Positions 55,090 to 64,000 of a stretch of 64,000 nucleotides of DNA are shown piece by piece. The stretch covers positions 3,286,001-3,350,000 of the forward strand of contig NZ_CP045488.1 in assembly GCF_009392895.1 (NCBI RefSeq). Reading direction: 5' to 3'. The position numbers were made by a program, and so were the translations under genes. The stretch is from Natronorubrum aibiense. GTDB lineage: Archaea; Halobacteriota; Halobacteria; Halobacteriales; Natrialbaceae. The notes beneath the pieces are model-generated. The model was not told where the DNA came from. It saw nothing but the letters and a program-made list of their open reading frames with translations, and made no database searches. The stretch's first letter is position 1. Every line of letters begins with the position of its first letter.

Positions 55090-55183
55090 GTTCGAGGGTT
55101 CGGTGCCGGGCGGAAAACGGACTCGAATTCAGTCATCGGGAACTGTGCCGGCGGGCGCAGATCGAAGCGCGCCGACTCGACCC

Positions 55184-56527
55184 TTAGACGAGGCTCGCGC
55201 CGTCGAACTCGCCGCGGCTGTACTCGATGTCCATCAGCTCGAGGATCGTCGGCGTGATGTCGAACAGGTCAGCGTCGTCGATCGTCGCGTCGGCGTCATC
55301 GATGTACAGCGACGTGTTGTCGAAGCTGTGCATCCCGTTTCGCGGCCCGGTGGTGAAGATGTCCGAATCGGCTTTGAATCCGGATTTGAGGTCGAAGCCC
55401 TTGCTCGGGATCGCGACCAGATCCGGCGCGATGTCGTCGTGATCGCCGCGGAACGCCGTTTCCTTCTCGACAACGCGCTCGACGACTTTGTTGCCGTTCG
55501 GCCCTTCCAGCGCCTCGAGGTCGGCTTTGAGCTGATCGCGAACCTCGTCGTACTCCTCCTCGGGGACCGAGCCGCGCGGTTCGCGACCCTCGAGGTTGAT
55601 GTAGAACCGACCTGGGATGAACGAGTACGCTGTGGTGTCGTCGGCGATGTCGCCGAGTTCTTCGGGCTCGTCGGTCGCAAACGAGAGCCAGCCCTCCTCT
55701 CGGAGCCACTCGTTGAAGTGGACCTCGTAATCGAGGCTGGTGAAGCCGTGGTCGGAAGCGACGATCATGGTGACGTCGTCCGGCAACGCCTCGCGCAGGC
55801 GGCCGATGTAGTCGTCGATCTTCTGGTAGAACTCGAGGAACTCGTCTTTGTACTCGCCGTCGCGCTCGTAGTCCTTGAACAGGAAGTGGTTGACCCGGTC
55901 GGTCGTCATGAAGACGCCGAAAAACAGGTCCCAGTCGTCTTCCTCGATGTAGTGTTTGAACGCCTCGAAACGGGCGTCGACCGTCGCGTGGGCGTCCTCG
56001 ATGAACTCGGTTTTATCTTCTTGATGGCCGAGTTTCGGATTGACATCGATCCGATAGTCCAGCGTCTCGAGGTAGTCACGGACGTCGTCCGGATACGCTG
56101 CCTTGTCCAGTCCGGGAGAGAGAAAGCCCGAGACCATCCGCTGGACGTTTCGCTGTGGTGGGAACGTAACTGGCACATTCATCACGGTCGCCTTTCGGCC
56201 TTCCTCTTGGACGCGGTCCCAGACGCGGTTGGCCTGGACCTCACGGCCCATCGGGACGTAGGTATCGTAGGTGCCGACCTCGCGGTCCTGAAAGCCGTAC
56301 ACGCCCGTTTCACCGGGATTCATTCCAGTGGTCAGCGACGGCCAGCAGGCGCTCGATTCCGGCGGTACGATGCTCGAAATTTCGCTTGCTGTCCCGTCGT
56401 CGGCGAGCGCAGCGAAGTTCGGAAACAGTTCTTCGTTCTCCGAGAGGAGACTGTACGGCACGCCGTCGACCCCGATAAATGCGACTCTGGGGGCTCCGTC
56501 ACCCCGCAATCGATCGAACAGACCCAT
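55184..56527 (-). CDS. Alkaline phosphatase superfamily protein (phosphodiesterase/nucleotide pyrophosphatase type)
   Basis: 447 aa from ATG at 56527. N-terminal RVAFIGVDGVPYSLL with metal ligand Asp; the nucleophile region ESSACWPSLTTGMNPGETGVYGF is the type I PDE TTG-P form; MIVASDHGFTSLDYEVHFNEWL supplies the DHG metal ligands. Cleaves phosphodiester or transfers phosphate; substrate unknown. The C-terminal ITPTILELMDIE is common in the group. Confidence 0.9.
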   Translation of the reverse strand: MGLFDRLRGDGAPRVAFIGVDGVPYSLLSENEELFPNFAALADDGTASEISSIVPPESSACWPSLTTGMNPGETGVYGFQDREVGTYDTYVPMGREVQANRVWDRVQEEGRKATVMNVPVTFPPQRNVQRMVSGFLSPGLDKAAYPDDVRDYLETLDYRIDVNPKLGHQEDKTEFIEDAHATVDARFEAFKHYIEEDDWDLFFGVFMTTDRVNHFLFKDYERDGEYKDEFLEFYQKIDDYIGRLREALPDDVTMIVASDHGFTSLDYEVHFNEWLREEGWLSFATDEPEELGDIADDTTAYSFIPGRFYINLEGREPRGSVPEEEYDEVRDQLKADLEALEGPNGNKVVERVVEKETAFRGDHDDIAPDLVAIPSKGFDLKSGFKADSDIFTTGPRNGMHSFDNTSLYIDDADATIDDADLFDITPTILELMDIEYSRGEFDGASLV

Positions 56528-56670
56528 GGACGGACGTAGTTCGACCGCATACAAGAAGGTTCGTTTCGAGACAGTCTCTTGAGAAGGTCGGTATCGCTCC
56601 AGCCGACGACTGACCAAGCTGACGACCCACTCGTTTCAACCCGCGTCCGATCGGCGTTACACGTTCCGAG

Positions 56671-56802
56671 CTACGTTTCGGACTCGTCTCGCTCGATCGA
56701 CTCGAAGTTCGTGGGGACGACCGTCAGGTGAGCCATGCCGACACCGGAGTCGTCGGCGTCGTCAGCTCGGGACGTTCGTGGGGACGGGTTGGTTGCTGCC
56801 AT
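56671..56802 (-). CDS. Small hypothetical protein, 43 aa
   Basis: MAATNPSPRTSRADDADDSG... then GMAHLTVVPTNFESIERDESET. A TATA-like AATTTTATCC (minus strand, about 56830-56839) sits about 30 nt before the ATG, supporting expression. The MAHLTVVPTNFESIE stretch may be conserved in haloarchaea; no function. Confidence 0.55.
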   Translation of the reverse strand: MAATNPSPRTSRADDADDSGVGMAHLTVVPTNFESIERDESET

Positions 56803-57211
56803 AACGAGTGGATTTACTCCGTCTACCCGGATAAAATTACCCATGCTCATAATGCATGAGCGAATCGGCAGCGTATAACTCCGATGAATCGGGTGGTGGC
56901 AGCGACGACAGAAGTCCGACCGACTCACACACCGTCCGCAACCGTCAGGAGTGCTGTGGACGCGTTCGCATCAACTCGAGCGCTGCTCTGGCCCAGCGGT
57001 TTTCCGTGGCAGTTGTGTGCACGGCCGATCAAAAAGTATTTTCGTAATCGAGTGTCACGTTCAAAATGACGGTCACTGGATAACAAAGATCCGCGAACCG
57101 AGTACACACCACCGGTATTCGGTATGCAGCGGTCGATCGGCCATTGGCTGCTCGACTTTGCTGAACAAATAGTTGGCAAGTCTTAAATAGTCTGGTGACA
57201 TTTACGAAACT
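56803..57211. other. 409-bp intergenic region
   Basis: Contains the TATA box of the 43-aa gene on the left and, on the right, a TATA-like tcttaaatag (57180-57189) that should start the PadR transcript near its ATG. A short open frame at 56856-57047 has no supporting feature. Confidence 0.5.
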
Positions 57212-57571
57212 ATGTCAGAGGCACAATCAATCAGCGGCGAACAGAGTATTGCACGCGAACTTACCGCATTTCAGAACAATATTCTCGTCATCCTCGCCAA
57301 GGAGCCGATGTACGGACTGGCGATCAAACGGGAACTCGAGGACTACTACGGGACGGAAGTAAACCACGGGCGACTCTACCCCAACCTCGACGAACTCGTC
57401 GACCTCGGCCTCGTGGAGAAAAGCGAACTCGACAAGCGAACCAACCAGTACTCGCTGACCGACGACGGCTACGAAGCCGTCCTCGATGGCATTCAGTGGA
57501 CGCTCTCGAAGGTCGTTACGGGCGACGACCGCGCCGACGAAATCGGCGAGATCGTCGAGAACAGCTACTAA
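57212..57571 (+). CDS. PadR-family transcriptional regulator
   Basis: 119 aa. Winged-helix core with NNILVILAKEPMYGLAIKRELEDYYGTEVNHGRLYPNLDEL and LVDLGLVEKSELDKRTNQYSLTDDG is PadR-like. TATA 57180-57189. Function unclear; the family includes haloarchaeal regulators of metabolism. Confidence 0.88.
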   Translation: MSEAQSISGEQSIARELTAFQNNILVILAKEPMYGLAIKRELEDYYGTEVNHGRLYPNLDELVDLGLVEKSELDKRTNQYSLTDDGYEAVLDGIQWTLSKVVTGDDRADEIGEIVENSY

Positions 57572-57595
57572 CAACTCCACCAGACCCGTTTTTCG

Positions 57596-58216
57596 TTACC
57601 GGACCTGATAGTCAGGGATCGGTTCTCCGGCCGTTTCGTACACGAGCGTGATCGAGTCGTCGATGACCTCGTGTTGATCCGCTGACGGCCAACTATTTCT
57701 GACGAAGTACTCCGTTCGAAACTCTGAGAGTTCCGGACCAGTCAGCTCTTCGATCCGTTTCGCGTAGTGGTTGCCGACGAAATCGGCGAGCGCCGTGGCG
57801 TTGTCGCCGTGGACGTCGCCGTGGGCCTCCCGTACGTGTTCGACGAGTTCCCGGTTGTGGGCGTCGACCACGTCCCAGTCATCGGGATCACCGGTTCCCT
57901 CGAGCGGGATTTCGACCGCACGTGATATGTCCTCGATACGGTCGGTTCTGATGACCCCCTCGTCGTCGTCGTGCCACGCTTCGGGGTGGAGCACGAGCAC
58001 GTCATCACCGTCGTCGTCGCGAACACGGGCGGTGAACTCGTAGTCCTCGAGGAGGTCGTCCCGTCGCTGTGCGTGTGCCTGTGCTTCGTCGTCGTCGGGT
58101 GTCATCCGCTCGAGCCGGGTGAGACGTTCAGCCTCGTCGACGACGTCGACAGGAAGCTCGTGGCTACTGTCGGCTACGTCGTCGGTCGCCGCGTGAGATT
58201 CGTTCGAATCGGTCAT
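57596..58216 (-). CDS. Conserved haloarchaeal protein next to rnhA
   Basis: 206 aa from ATG at 58216. Acidic, with RDDLLEDYEFTARVRDDDGDDVLVLHPEAWHDDD and a C-terminal FRTEYFVRNSWPS. Encoded 62 nt after the rnhA stop, same strand; this pairing with rnhA is one I recall from other haloarchaea (DUF7108). Function unknown. Confidence 0.75.
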   Translation of the reverse strand: MTDSNESHAATDDVADSSHELPVDVVDEAERLTRLERMTPDDDEAQAHAQRRDDLLEDYEFTARVRDDDGDDVLVLHPEAWHDDDEGVIRTDRIEDISRAVEIPLEGTGDPDDWDVVDAHNRELVEHVREAHGDVHGDNATALADFVGNHYAKRIEELTGPELSEFRTEYFVRNSWPSADQHEVIDDSITLVYETAGEPIPDYQVR

Positions 58217-58278
58217 ACCGAGCCGTACGCACTCGAGGGCTTTTCGCTTGCTGGTCTTGGCTCGAGAGCGGGGGTCCC

Positions 58279-58872
58279 TTAGCCCTGATCCAGCGCTTCG
58301 TTCGCGAGGCGGTCCGCACGGTCGTTGACTTCGCGTGGCACGTGCTCGAGTGTCCACTCGTCGAACGCAGAAAGCAGTTCGTGGGCGGTAACACGGTGTT
58401 CGCGCAGTTCGGGGTTGTTCGTGTCGTACTCCCCGCGGACCTGTTTGACGATCAACTCGGAGTCGCCGCGGATATGAACCTCGTCGTAGCCGTAGTCGCG
58501 GGCAGTCTCGAGTGCCGAGATCAGTGCTTCGTACTCGGCTTGATTGTTCGTCGCTGTGCCGATCCGTTCGCCGCCTTCGGCGACGATGCCGTTGCCGGTG
58601 ACGATCACCCAGCCGGTGGCTGCGGGACCCGGGTTGCCGCGACACGCACCGTCAAAATAGACGTGCGCGCGGCCGCCGTCTTCGCGCAACAGCGCCTCGA
58701 TGTCCTGTGGGTTCCCGCCCTGGATGACGATCTTGTCGTCGTAGGCGACCGCCGTCGCGCCACCGCGGCTGGCACGCCAGCGTTCGTGGTCCGTGTTTCC
58801 CGATTCGACGGCTACATCTGCATCCTCGAGTCGTTCACGAGCGGCCTCGACGTCGCACTCGATAACCGGCAT
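58279..58872 (-). CDS. rnhA: Ribonuclease HI
   Basis: 197 aa. N-terminal about 70 residues (CDVEAARERLEDADVAVES) are a haloarchaeal extension; RNase H core has YFDGACRGNPGPAATGWVI, NNQAEYEALISALE and RGDSELIVKQV, with catalytic Asp, Glu and Asp in place; ADRLANEAL closes it. Removes RNA from RNA-DNA hybrids. Start ATG at 58872. Confidence 0.93.
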   Translation of the reverse strand: MPVIECDVEAARERLEDADVAVESGNTDHERWRASRGGATAVAYDDKIVIQGGNPQDIEALLREDGGRAHVYFDGACRGNPGPAATGWVIVTGNGIVAEGGERIGTATNNQAEYEALISALETARDYGYDEVHIRGDSELIVKQVRGEYDTNNPELREHRVTAHELLSAFDEWTLEHVPREVNDRADRLANEALDQG

Positions 58873-59000
58873 TCGTGGCTGTTGTCGGCCAGAATCGGAT
58901 AAAGTCTTTCCGGTTCCAATTCGTAAACCTCGCTCGTAAAGCGCTGTATGCGCCGATTTCGGCGAATTAACGTCAACGGAGGGAAACCCGTACCAAGGAT

Positions 59001-59008
59001 TTATATAT
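59001..59008 (+). promoter_or_regulatory. TATA box of the TFB gene
   Basis: TTATATAT lies about 28-30 nt before the ATG at 59035, with a purine-rich BRE-like accaagga just upstream. A second A/T stretch (actataaaag, 59021-59030) sits at the expected start site. Confidence 0.6.
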
Positions 59009-59034
59009 CTTCGTGATACTACTATAAAAGTGCG

Positions 59035-59997
59035 ATGACACGGTCCACCCGCCAGCGGGAGCGAATGCGTGAGACGGACGAGACCGAGGATCAGGAAGGG
59101 GTTCGTGCGTGCCCCGAGTGTGAATCGGACAATCTCGTAAAAGACTCCGACCGGGGTGAGCTCATCTGTGAAGATTGTGGGCTCGTCGTGGAAGAGGAGA
59201 AAATCGATCCCGGTCCTGAGTGGCGGGCGTTCAACCACCAGGAACGGCAAGAAAAGTCCCGCGTCGGCGCGCCGACGACTCAGACGATGCACGACAAGGG
59301 GCTGACGACGACGATCGACTGGAAGGACAAAGACGCCTACGGCCGCTCTATTTCCTCGAAAAAGCGCAGTCAGATGCATCGACTGCGCAAGTGGCAAGAA
59401 CGCATCCGAACGAAAGACGCCGGCGAGCGCAATCTCCAGTTCGCGCTCAGCGAAATCGACCGGATGGCCTCGGCACTCGGTGTCCCACGCTCGGTACGGG
59501 AGGTCGCCTCGGTCATCTATCGACGCGCGCTCAAAGAAGACCTCATCCGCGGTCGATCGATCGAAGGCGTCGCGACATCCGCACTGTACGCCGCCTGTCG
59601 CAAGGAAGGCATCCCGCGCAGTCTCGAGGAAATCTCGGAAGTCTCCCGCGTCGAACGCAAAGAGATCGGGCGGACGTATCGGTACATCTCGCAAGAACTC
59701 GGTCTCGAGATGCGCCCCGTCGACCCGAAAAAGTACGTTCCTCGCTTCTGTTCCGAACTCGAACTCTCCGAAGAGGTCCAGACCAAAGCCAACGAAATCA
59801 TCGAGAAGACGGCCGAAGAAGGACTGCTCTCGGGCAAGTCACCCACCGGCTACGCCGCCGCCGCGATCTACGCTGCCTCGTTGCTCTGTAACGAGAAAAA
59901 GACCCAGCGCGAGGTCGCCGACGTCGCCCAGGTGACCGAAGTGACGATCCGCAACCGGTATCAGGAACAGATCGAAGCGATGGGAATTCACGGCTAG
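59035..59997 (+). CDS. tfb: Transcription initiation factor IIB (TFB)
   Basis: 320 aa. N-terminal zinc ribbon CPEC ... CEDCGLVV at about 26-50; B-reader/linker [21 protein letters not shown]; two cyclin folds at about 120-210 and 215-310 ([29 protein letters not shown]). Recruits RNA polymerase to TATA promoters. Haloarchaea have several TFB genes; which one cannot be told. Confidence 0.96.
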   Translation: MTRSTRQRERMRETDETEDQEGVRACPECESDNLVKDSDRGELICEDCGLVVEEEKIDPGPEWRAFNHQERQEKSRVGAPTTQTMHDKGLTTTIDWKDKDAYGRSISSKKRSQMHRLRKWQERIRTKDAGERNLQFALSEIDRMASALGVPRSVREVASVIYRRALKEDLIRGRSIEGVATSALYAACRKEGIPRSLEEISEVSRVERKEIGRTYRYISQELGLEMRPVDPKKYVPRFCSELELSEEVQTKANEIIEKTAEEGLLSGKSPTGYAAAAIYAASLLCNEKKTQREVADVAQVTEVTIRNRYQEQIEAMGIHG

Positions 59998-60069
59998 GTC
60001 GTCCGCTCACCAGCTTCGCTTTTTTGCATCGCGCTACATCGAACCGAGCGACTGCAGCCGTGCGTGTGT

Positions 60070-60726
60070 CTACTCCTCTTTGCCGACGCTGATGACCTGC
60101 AACAGCGAGTAGATCGGCACGCCCTCGAGTTCCTCGAGGCCCTGTTTGTCCGCGAGAACGACACACGCGAGGGGCTCGCCGCCTTCGGCGCGGATGGCCT
60201 CGATCGTTTCGCGCATCGTGGTGCCGCTGGTGATCGTGTCGTCGACGATGTAGCACTCACGGTCGCGAATCCCGGCGAAATTCCGGCTGAACGTGCCGCC
60301 GAGCTCTTCGATGTCGCCCTCTTCCCACTGGTGTTTCGCGGGCGTGTACGTCCCGAGATCGGTCTCGAGTTCGCGCGCGACGAGGGTCGCGATGGGGCCG
60401 CCGGCTTTCTCGATGCCGATCGTGAGATCGACGTCCTTGCCGTGTTTGGCGAGCAAGTCGGCCATTGCCTCCGCGATCGCGCCCATTCGTTTGCTGTCTC
60501 GACCGACGGCAGACCAGTCGACGTGGATGTCCTGTGGGCCGCTCGGAGGGGTTGTACCACCGTTCTGGCCCGAGGCATCTGTTGGCTGTGCCGTCGCGCC
60601 ACTGCGTTCGACGAGCCAGCTCGCCGTCTCCCGTGAGACGTTCAGTTCGTCCGCAATCTCGCCTTTGGAGAGCCCGCGTGCGGCGAGCTCCGCTGCGCTC
60701 TCGATCAGGTCGTCGACGTTTTTCAT
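60070..60726 (-). CDS. gfcR: Transcriptional regulator GfcR (PRTase-fold)
   Basis: 218 aa. N-terminal helix-turn-helix (ELAARGLSKGEIADELNVSRETASWLVER) fused to an orotate phosphoribosyltransferase-like domain with CYIVDDTITSGTTMRETIEA PRPP loop. In Haloferax GfcR controls sugar catabolism genes. Such proteins are often misannotated as PyrE2. TATA AACTATAAAAG on the minus strand (60750-60757) gives a leaderless start. Confidence 0.92.
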   Translation of the reverse strand: MKNVDDLIESAAELAARGLSKGEIADELNVSRETASWLVERSGATAQPTDASGQNGGTTPPSGPQDIHVDWSAVGRDSKRMGAIAEAMADLLAKHGKDVDLTIGIEKAGGPIATLVARELETDLGTYTPAKHQWEEGDIEELGGTFSRNFAGIRDRECYIVDDTITSGTTMRETIEAIRAEGGEPLACVVLADKQGLEELEGVPIYSLLQVISVGKEE

Positions 60727-60749
60727 ATATGTGTGAATTCGATCGCTGC

Positions 60750-60757
60750 TTTTATAG
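60750..60757 (-). promoter_or_regulatory. TATA box of gfcR
   Basis: Minus-strand CTATAAAA is about 25-30 nt before the ATG at 60726, consistent with a leaderless transcript. Confidence 0.55.
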
Positions 60758-61022
60758 TCGTGTCGTCGTCGGCGAATCGTTCGTCCACTGTCACGCTCGA
60801 GCGGATGTTCGTCGGATTCGAACGGCCGGTCGGCGTTCTCGAGTCAGCGCCCGTATCGGCGGCAGGTAGGGACACACCCGCGAGAACCAGTCCGGGCCGC
60901 ACCAGACGAAGATATTTAACGTAGTTTGTAGTTAATTCGTCACTCGTGTCGGATTAGTGTCGTCGGAGACGCCCCCGCGAGCACTGAAAACGATTATCCC
61001 TCTGCCCCTGCCTGTAGGTGAC

Positions 61023-62288
61023 ATGGAACGGTACGATCTTATCTACCAACTGTACGACGAGTACGATACGAAGACGCTACAGGAGTATCAGGCGTTCGTC
61101 GACGTTTTTCCGGCGATCGACTCCCGCGTCGCCCTCGAGCACTGGCAGGGCGTCAACGACGACCTTGAGGAGCGCAAAGACGAGATCCGCTCGGCGTTTG
61201 CGGCCGGCGAGACGTTCGCGGAGATCGCTTCGCGGGCCGACCGTGATCAGGCCTTTACCGCGCTCGATCTCGAGGCCAAGTACGGCCGCGCGGTGAACGT
61301 CCTCGTGTTGGACGTCGACGAGACGCTGCGGTCGGCTGGCGGGACCGACAACGAGATCCCGCGCGATACGCTGCACGTGCTGACGGAGTTTCACGAAGCC
61401 GGCGTGCCGATCGTCATCTGCACGGGCCAGACCTTAGAGAACGTCAAGGGCTTTGCGATCCAGGGGCTTGGAAGCGAGATCGTCCACTCAGGCGACCTCT
61501 CGATCGTCTACGAGGCCGGGACAGGCGTGTTCACGCCCGGCCACGGCGCGCAGACGAAACAGCTGCTCTACGAGGACTTAGATGAAGAGATCCGGAACGT
61601 CTTCGACGACGTGCGTTCGCGGGTGCTGCCCGAAGCCACCGAGGACCTCCGTCGCGGCTGTCACCTGCAGGGCAACGAGTTCAACATCACGATGAAGCCA
61701 AACTACGAGACCGGCTCGGCGAACGCCCGCGAGATCATCGACACGGCGCTGGTCTACCTGATCGACCTGCTCGCCGACGCCGTCGGGGACACAGTCGAGA
61801 ACGGCGACGGCGAATCGTCGCTCGACGACGAGACGATCACCGACTGGACCCGGGCCTTCTACGCCGCGCAGGACCCCGAGATCAGGGCGGTCCTCGAGGG
61901 AGAAGGGGCCTATCCCGACCTCGACTCCGATTCGGTCCCTGACGTCCTCACGGATGTCTTAGCGCGTATCGACGTCGCCTACTACGAGGCCGACGCGGCC
62001 GAGATCGGCAGCCTCGAGTTGAACAAGGTCGTCGGCGTCGAGCGAGCGCTCGACGTGTTAGGCGTCGACGATCCGTTCTCGCTCGTGATGGGCGACTCCA
62101 AAAGCGACTTGCGCGTGATGAAGTGGGTCGACGAGAACGACGCGGGGATCGCGGCCGCGCCCGAACACGCCTCGCAGGACACCTTAGAGCACGTCCTCGA
62201 GACGGACGAACTCGTCTTCGACCGCGGGAAAAGCGTGGATATCCTCCGAACAGTGTACGCACTGAACCGACTGGCGCGACTGGATTGA
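61023..62288 (+). CDS. HAD-family hydrolase, large haloarchaeal type
   Basis: 421 aa from ATG at 61023. HAD motif I is LVLDVDETLRSAGG (DxDET), motif II around VPIVICTGQT, motif IV GDSKSDLRVMKW. An N-terminal helical part (MERYDLIYQLYDEYDTK) of about 90 residues precedes it. Mg-dependent phosphatase of unknown substrate. Divergent from gfcR. Confidence 0.83.
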   Translation: MERYDLIYQLYDEYDTKTLQEYQAFVDVFPAIDSRVALEHWQGVNDDLEERKDEIRSAFAAGETFAEIASRADRDQAFTALDLEAKYGRAVNVLVLDVDETLRSAGGTDNEIPRDTLHVLTEFHEAGVPIVICTGQTLENVKGFAIQGLGSEIVHSGDLSIVYEAGTGVFTPGHGAQTKQLLYEDLDEEIRNVFDDVRSRVLPEATEDLRRGCHLQGNEFNITMKPNYETGSANAREIIDTALVYLIDLLADAVGDTVENGDGESSLDDETITDWTRAFYAAQDPEIRAVLEGEGAYPDLDSDSVPDVLTDVLARIDVAYYEADAAEIGSLELNKVVGVERALDVLGVDDPFSLVMGDSKSDLRVMKWVDENDAGIAAAPEHASQDTLEHVLETDELVFDRGKSVDILRTVYALNRLARLD

Positions 62289-62377
62289 GACGGATACTGC
62301 GTTCGACGCCACCGGTGGCGTGGTGTCCCATCCGTCGCGATTCGATCGAACAGTTCGCCAGCCCGTGGGGTCGGCGA

Positions 62378-63529
62378 TTACTGAAGCAGGGACCGCGTCC
62401 GAACGCTTTCGGTCAGCACCAGCGTCCGGCCCTCGTCGCTGACCGAGTAGTCACTGATCGTTCCCCATCGGTCGCCGACGTTGCGGTTCGAATCGACGTG
62501 CTCGCGAAGTGCGTCCGGATCCGCATCGTCCTCGTTTTCGTAGAGGAACGCCTCCTGAAGATCGGTCGTCTCGCCGTCGAATTCGTAGGCAGTCGCCGTT
62601 CCCGTGAGACCAGTCTCCCAGTCGTCGAGTGAGTCTTCGATTCGCGCTTCGAGGTCCTCGCGTCGTGCATCCGAGATCGATCCGAGATCACCGTACTGCT
62701 CCTCGAGTCGAGCGTCGACGGTTCGGGAAGTGTGGATCTCTCCCTCTGCGAAGTGGCCGGTATCGAATTGCGCCAAAAGCGCCTCGCCATCGTCCGTCTC
62801 GGTCCAGGTTCCATCACCGCTCGACTGGACGTCGATAACCGCCTCGACGACCGCGACGGGATCGAGGTAGCTGTCGGCGCTGGCCTCGATGACGTACTCG
62901 TCACTGACAGCGAACGCCTGCTCGTCGATTTTGTACAGGTCGAAGCCTTCGTGCTCGCCCTCGCTCGAGAGGTCCGTGGCGTCCGAATACCGGTCGTCGG
63001 CCCAGTTCTCGAGGTTCGTTTCGACGCTGTCGGGTTCGAACGAGCCGGACAGCGTTCCGACGTCGACCGACGCCAGTCCTGTCTCGTCGATCGTCTGGCT
63101 GCTGTACGTCGTTTCGGAGGTGTAGGAGTACTCGTACTCCCAGTCGACGCGCTGGGTGAGCTGCCAGTCGAGGTCGGTTTCGGGGACGCCGACCTTGCTC
63201 CGCAGTTCCGACCCCTGCTCGAGCGGCCAGTAGACGACTAACTGCTCTTCGTTGTCGAAGACTGCTTGCGGAACGACGGCGTCGAACGACTGCCCCGTCC
63301 GGTCGTGGTCCTCGAGCGTGGCGTTCGGGTACTCGTCGGTCAGATCAGCTTCCTGAAACAACTGTTCGAACGACAAGTCGGCGAGCCAGTTGTCCGTAGC
63401 CACTCCGCTTTCGCCGCCGCCGACGATCGGTAAACTGCTCGTACAGCCGGCGAGCCCCGCTGATCCGACCGCGAGAATCCCTGCACTGCCGTTCCGAACG
63501 AAGGTTCGTCTGGAAATATTGTCAACCAT
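62378..63529 (-). CDS. Tat-exported lipoprotein of unknown function
   Basis: 383 aa. MVDNISRRTFVRNGSAG is a Tat signal and LAGC a lipobox. The mature part is acidic, beta-rich and contains repeated YEYSYTSET-type stretches; no domain I recognise. ATG at 63529 is set by the signal; the frame runs 135 nt further upstream with an unlike sequence. Probably surface-anchored. Confidence 0.82.
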   Translation of the reverse strand: MVDNISRRTFVRNGSAGILAVGSAGLAGCTSSLPIVGGGESGVATDNWLADLSFEQLFQEADLTDEYPNATLEDHDRTGQSFDAVVPQAVFDNEEQLVVYWPLEQGSELRSKVGVPETDLDWQLTQRVDWEYEYSYTSETTYSSQTIDETGLASVDVGTLSGSFEPDSVETNLENWADDRYSDATDLSSEGEHEGFDLYKIDEQAFAVSDEYVIEASADSYLDPVAVVEAVIDVQSSGDGTWTETDDGEALLAQFDTGHFAEGEIHTSRTVDARLEEQYGDLGSISDARREDLEARIEDSLDDWETGLTGTATAYEFDGETTDLQEAFLYENEDDADPDALREHVDSNRNVGDRWGTISDYSVSDEGRTLVLTESVRTRSLLQ

Positions 63530-63692
63530 CGAACCAGTCGAAAAAGTGTTGGAAAATAATATATTTGGTTTTCGTGTATGTTTTCGAGACCGATGTGTAG
63601 GGCGGCTACGCTGTCGACAGCACCGTCTCGAGCACCGGCGACGCGTCTCCGGAACCGAAGTCACTATTCGTCCATCACTCGTATCAACACGT

Positions 63693-64000
63693 GTGAGCGA
63701 CTACGACGCCGTCGTCTACGATCTCGATGGAACGCTCGTCGATCTCGACGTCGACTGGGATGCCGTCGCCGAGGACGTCCGCGCGGTGTACGAAAGTGCG
63801 GGCATCGAACTGCCGAGCACGGAGCTGTGGGACTTACTCGAGGCCGCAGACGACGTGGGAGTAGCTGCAGCGGTCGAGGCAGCGATCGCCGCCCACGAAC
63901 GCGAGGGCGCGACGACCGCGCCGCGGCTGGCACACGCGGACGAACTGCTCGAGCGATCGGTACCGGTCGGCGTCTGCTCGCTGAACTGCGAGGCGGCCTG
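63693..64000 (+). CDS. HAD-superfamily phosphatase, N-terminal part (runs off the window)
   Basis: GTG start at 63693; the first 102 residues read SDYDAVVYDLDGTLVDLDVDW, with motif I DLDGTL, then a helical cap region. Phosphoglycolate-phosphatase-like, substrate unknown. The remaining HAD motifs lie outside the window. Confidence 0.85.
   Translation, partial: MSDYDAVVYDLDGTLVDLDVDWDAVAEDVRAVYESAGIELPSTELWDLLEAADDVGVAAAVEAAIAAHEREGATTAPRLAHADELLERSVPVGVCSLNCEAA

Noticed and set aside
54686-56539. 617-codon open frame on the plus strand opposite DUF371 and the phosphatase
   Set aside because: Spans two real genes and their gap, and lacks any domain; a GC shadow.
56856-57047. Short plus-strand frame before padR
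   Set aside because: No promoter, no conserved motif, and composition not typical of haloarchaeal proteins.
1-64000. CRISPR arrays, rRNA genes or an intact insertion sequence
   Set aside because: No regularly spaced direct repeats, no rRNA, and no full transposase were seen.

Overview
This window is chromosomal DNA of a halophilic archaeon (class Halobacteria). The evidence is high GC, very acidic proteins, Tat-type (RR) lipoproteins with a lipobox, short-leader or leaderless promoters with TATA boxes about 25-30 nt before the start codon, a TFB gene, an archaeal HMG-CoA synthase, GfcR, and a divergent haloarchaeal gas vesicle cluster. The gene set resembles Natrinema/Haloterrigena-like Natrialbales, but the genus is an inference.

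Layout. 1-4.7 kb: a truncated FAH-family gene, tRNA-Glu, and a four-gene tungstate/molybdate uptake operon (binding protein, permease, ATPase, ModE-like regulator) on the minus strand, then two small hypotheticals. 4.7-9.8 kb: DUF309, an aspartoacylase-like M14 hydrolase, a split YeeE/YedE sulfur transporter, a Tat-exported PQQ-type sugar dehydrogenase, a monothiol glutaredoxin and a haloarchaeal hypothetical. 10.2-16.5 kb: HMG-CoA synthase (isoprenoid lipids), a SafE-like membrane protein plus CcoI/FixI-type copper P-ATPase, and an AI-2E-family permease. 16.6-23.9 kb: split glycine decarboxylase gcvPA-gcvPB, an NAD kinase/IMPase fusion, a CBS protein, a zinc ribbon, a cobalamin adenosyltransferase, a GDT1-family cation transporter behind a perfect palindrome, and DUF7553. 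24-35.6 kb: tRNA-Val followed by an inverted-repeat-rich scar, an MFS transporter, universal stress protein, an 86-bp MITE-like element, several small zinc proteins, MaoC hydratases, thiolase and acyl-CoA dehydrogenase (fatty acid or related acyl-CoA metabolism), MsrA and a Gfo/Idh oxidoreductase.

35.6-42.6 kb holds a complete gas vesicle locus in divergent layout: minus strand gvpF-G-H-[303-aa unknown]-J-K-L-M, plus strand gvpA-N-O. It lacks gvpC, gvpD, gvpE and a recognisable gvpI. GvpO carries an extra N-terminal zinc-finger-like module, GvpA and GvpJ have acidic tails, and an inverted repeat sits just before gvpA. Next to it are a CHY zinc-finger protein and an unusual membrane-anchored double winged-helix protein with a Thr/Asn-rich extracellular region.

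44.6-64 kb is housekeeping-rich: MutS and NucS/EndoMS close together, a PEBP protein, a Gln-rich lipoprotein, aCPSF1 (transcription termination nuclease), BluB, endonuclease III, DUF2270, DUF371, an alkaline-phosphatase-superfamily enzyme, a PadR regulator, RNase HI, TFB, GfcR, two HAD proteins (one cut by the window end) and another Tat lipoprotein.

The strongest candidates for undescribed biology are the 303-aa gas vesicle locus protein, the zinc-finger GvpO with its putative gvpA operator, the transmembrane winged-helix protein, and the repeat/mobile scars at tRNA-Val and at 27.2 kb.
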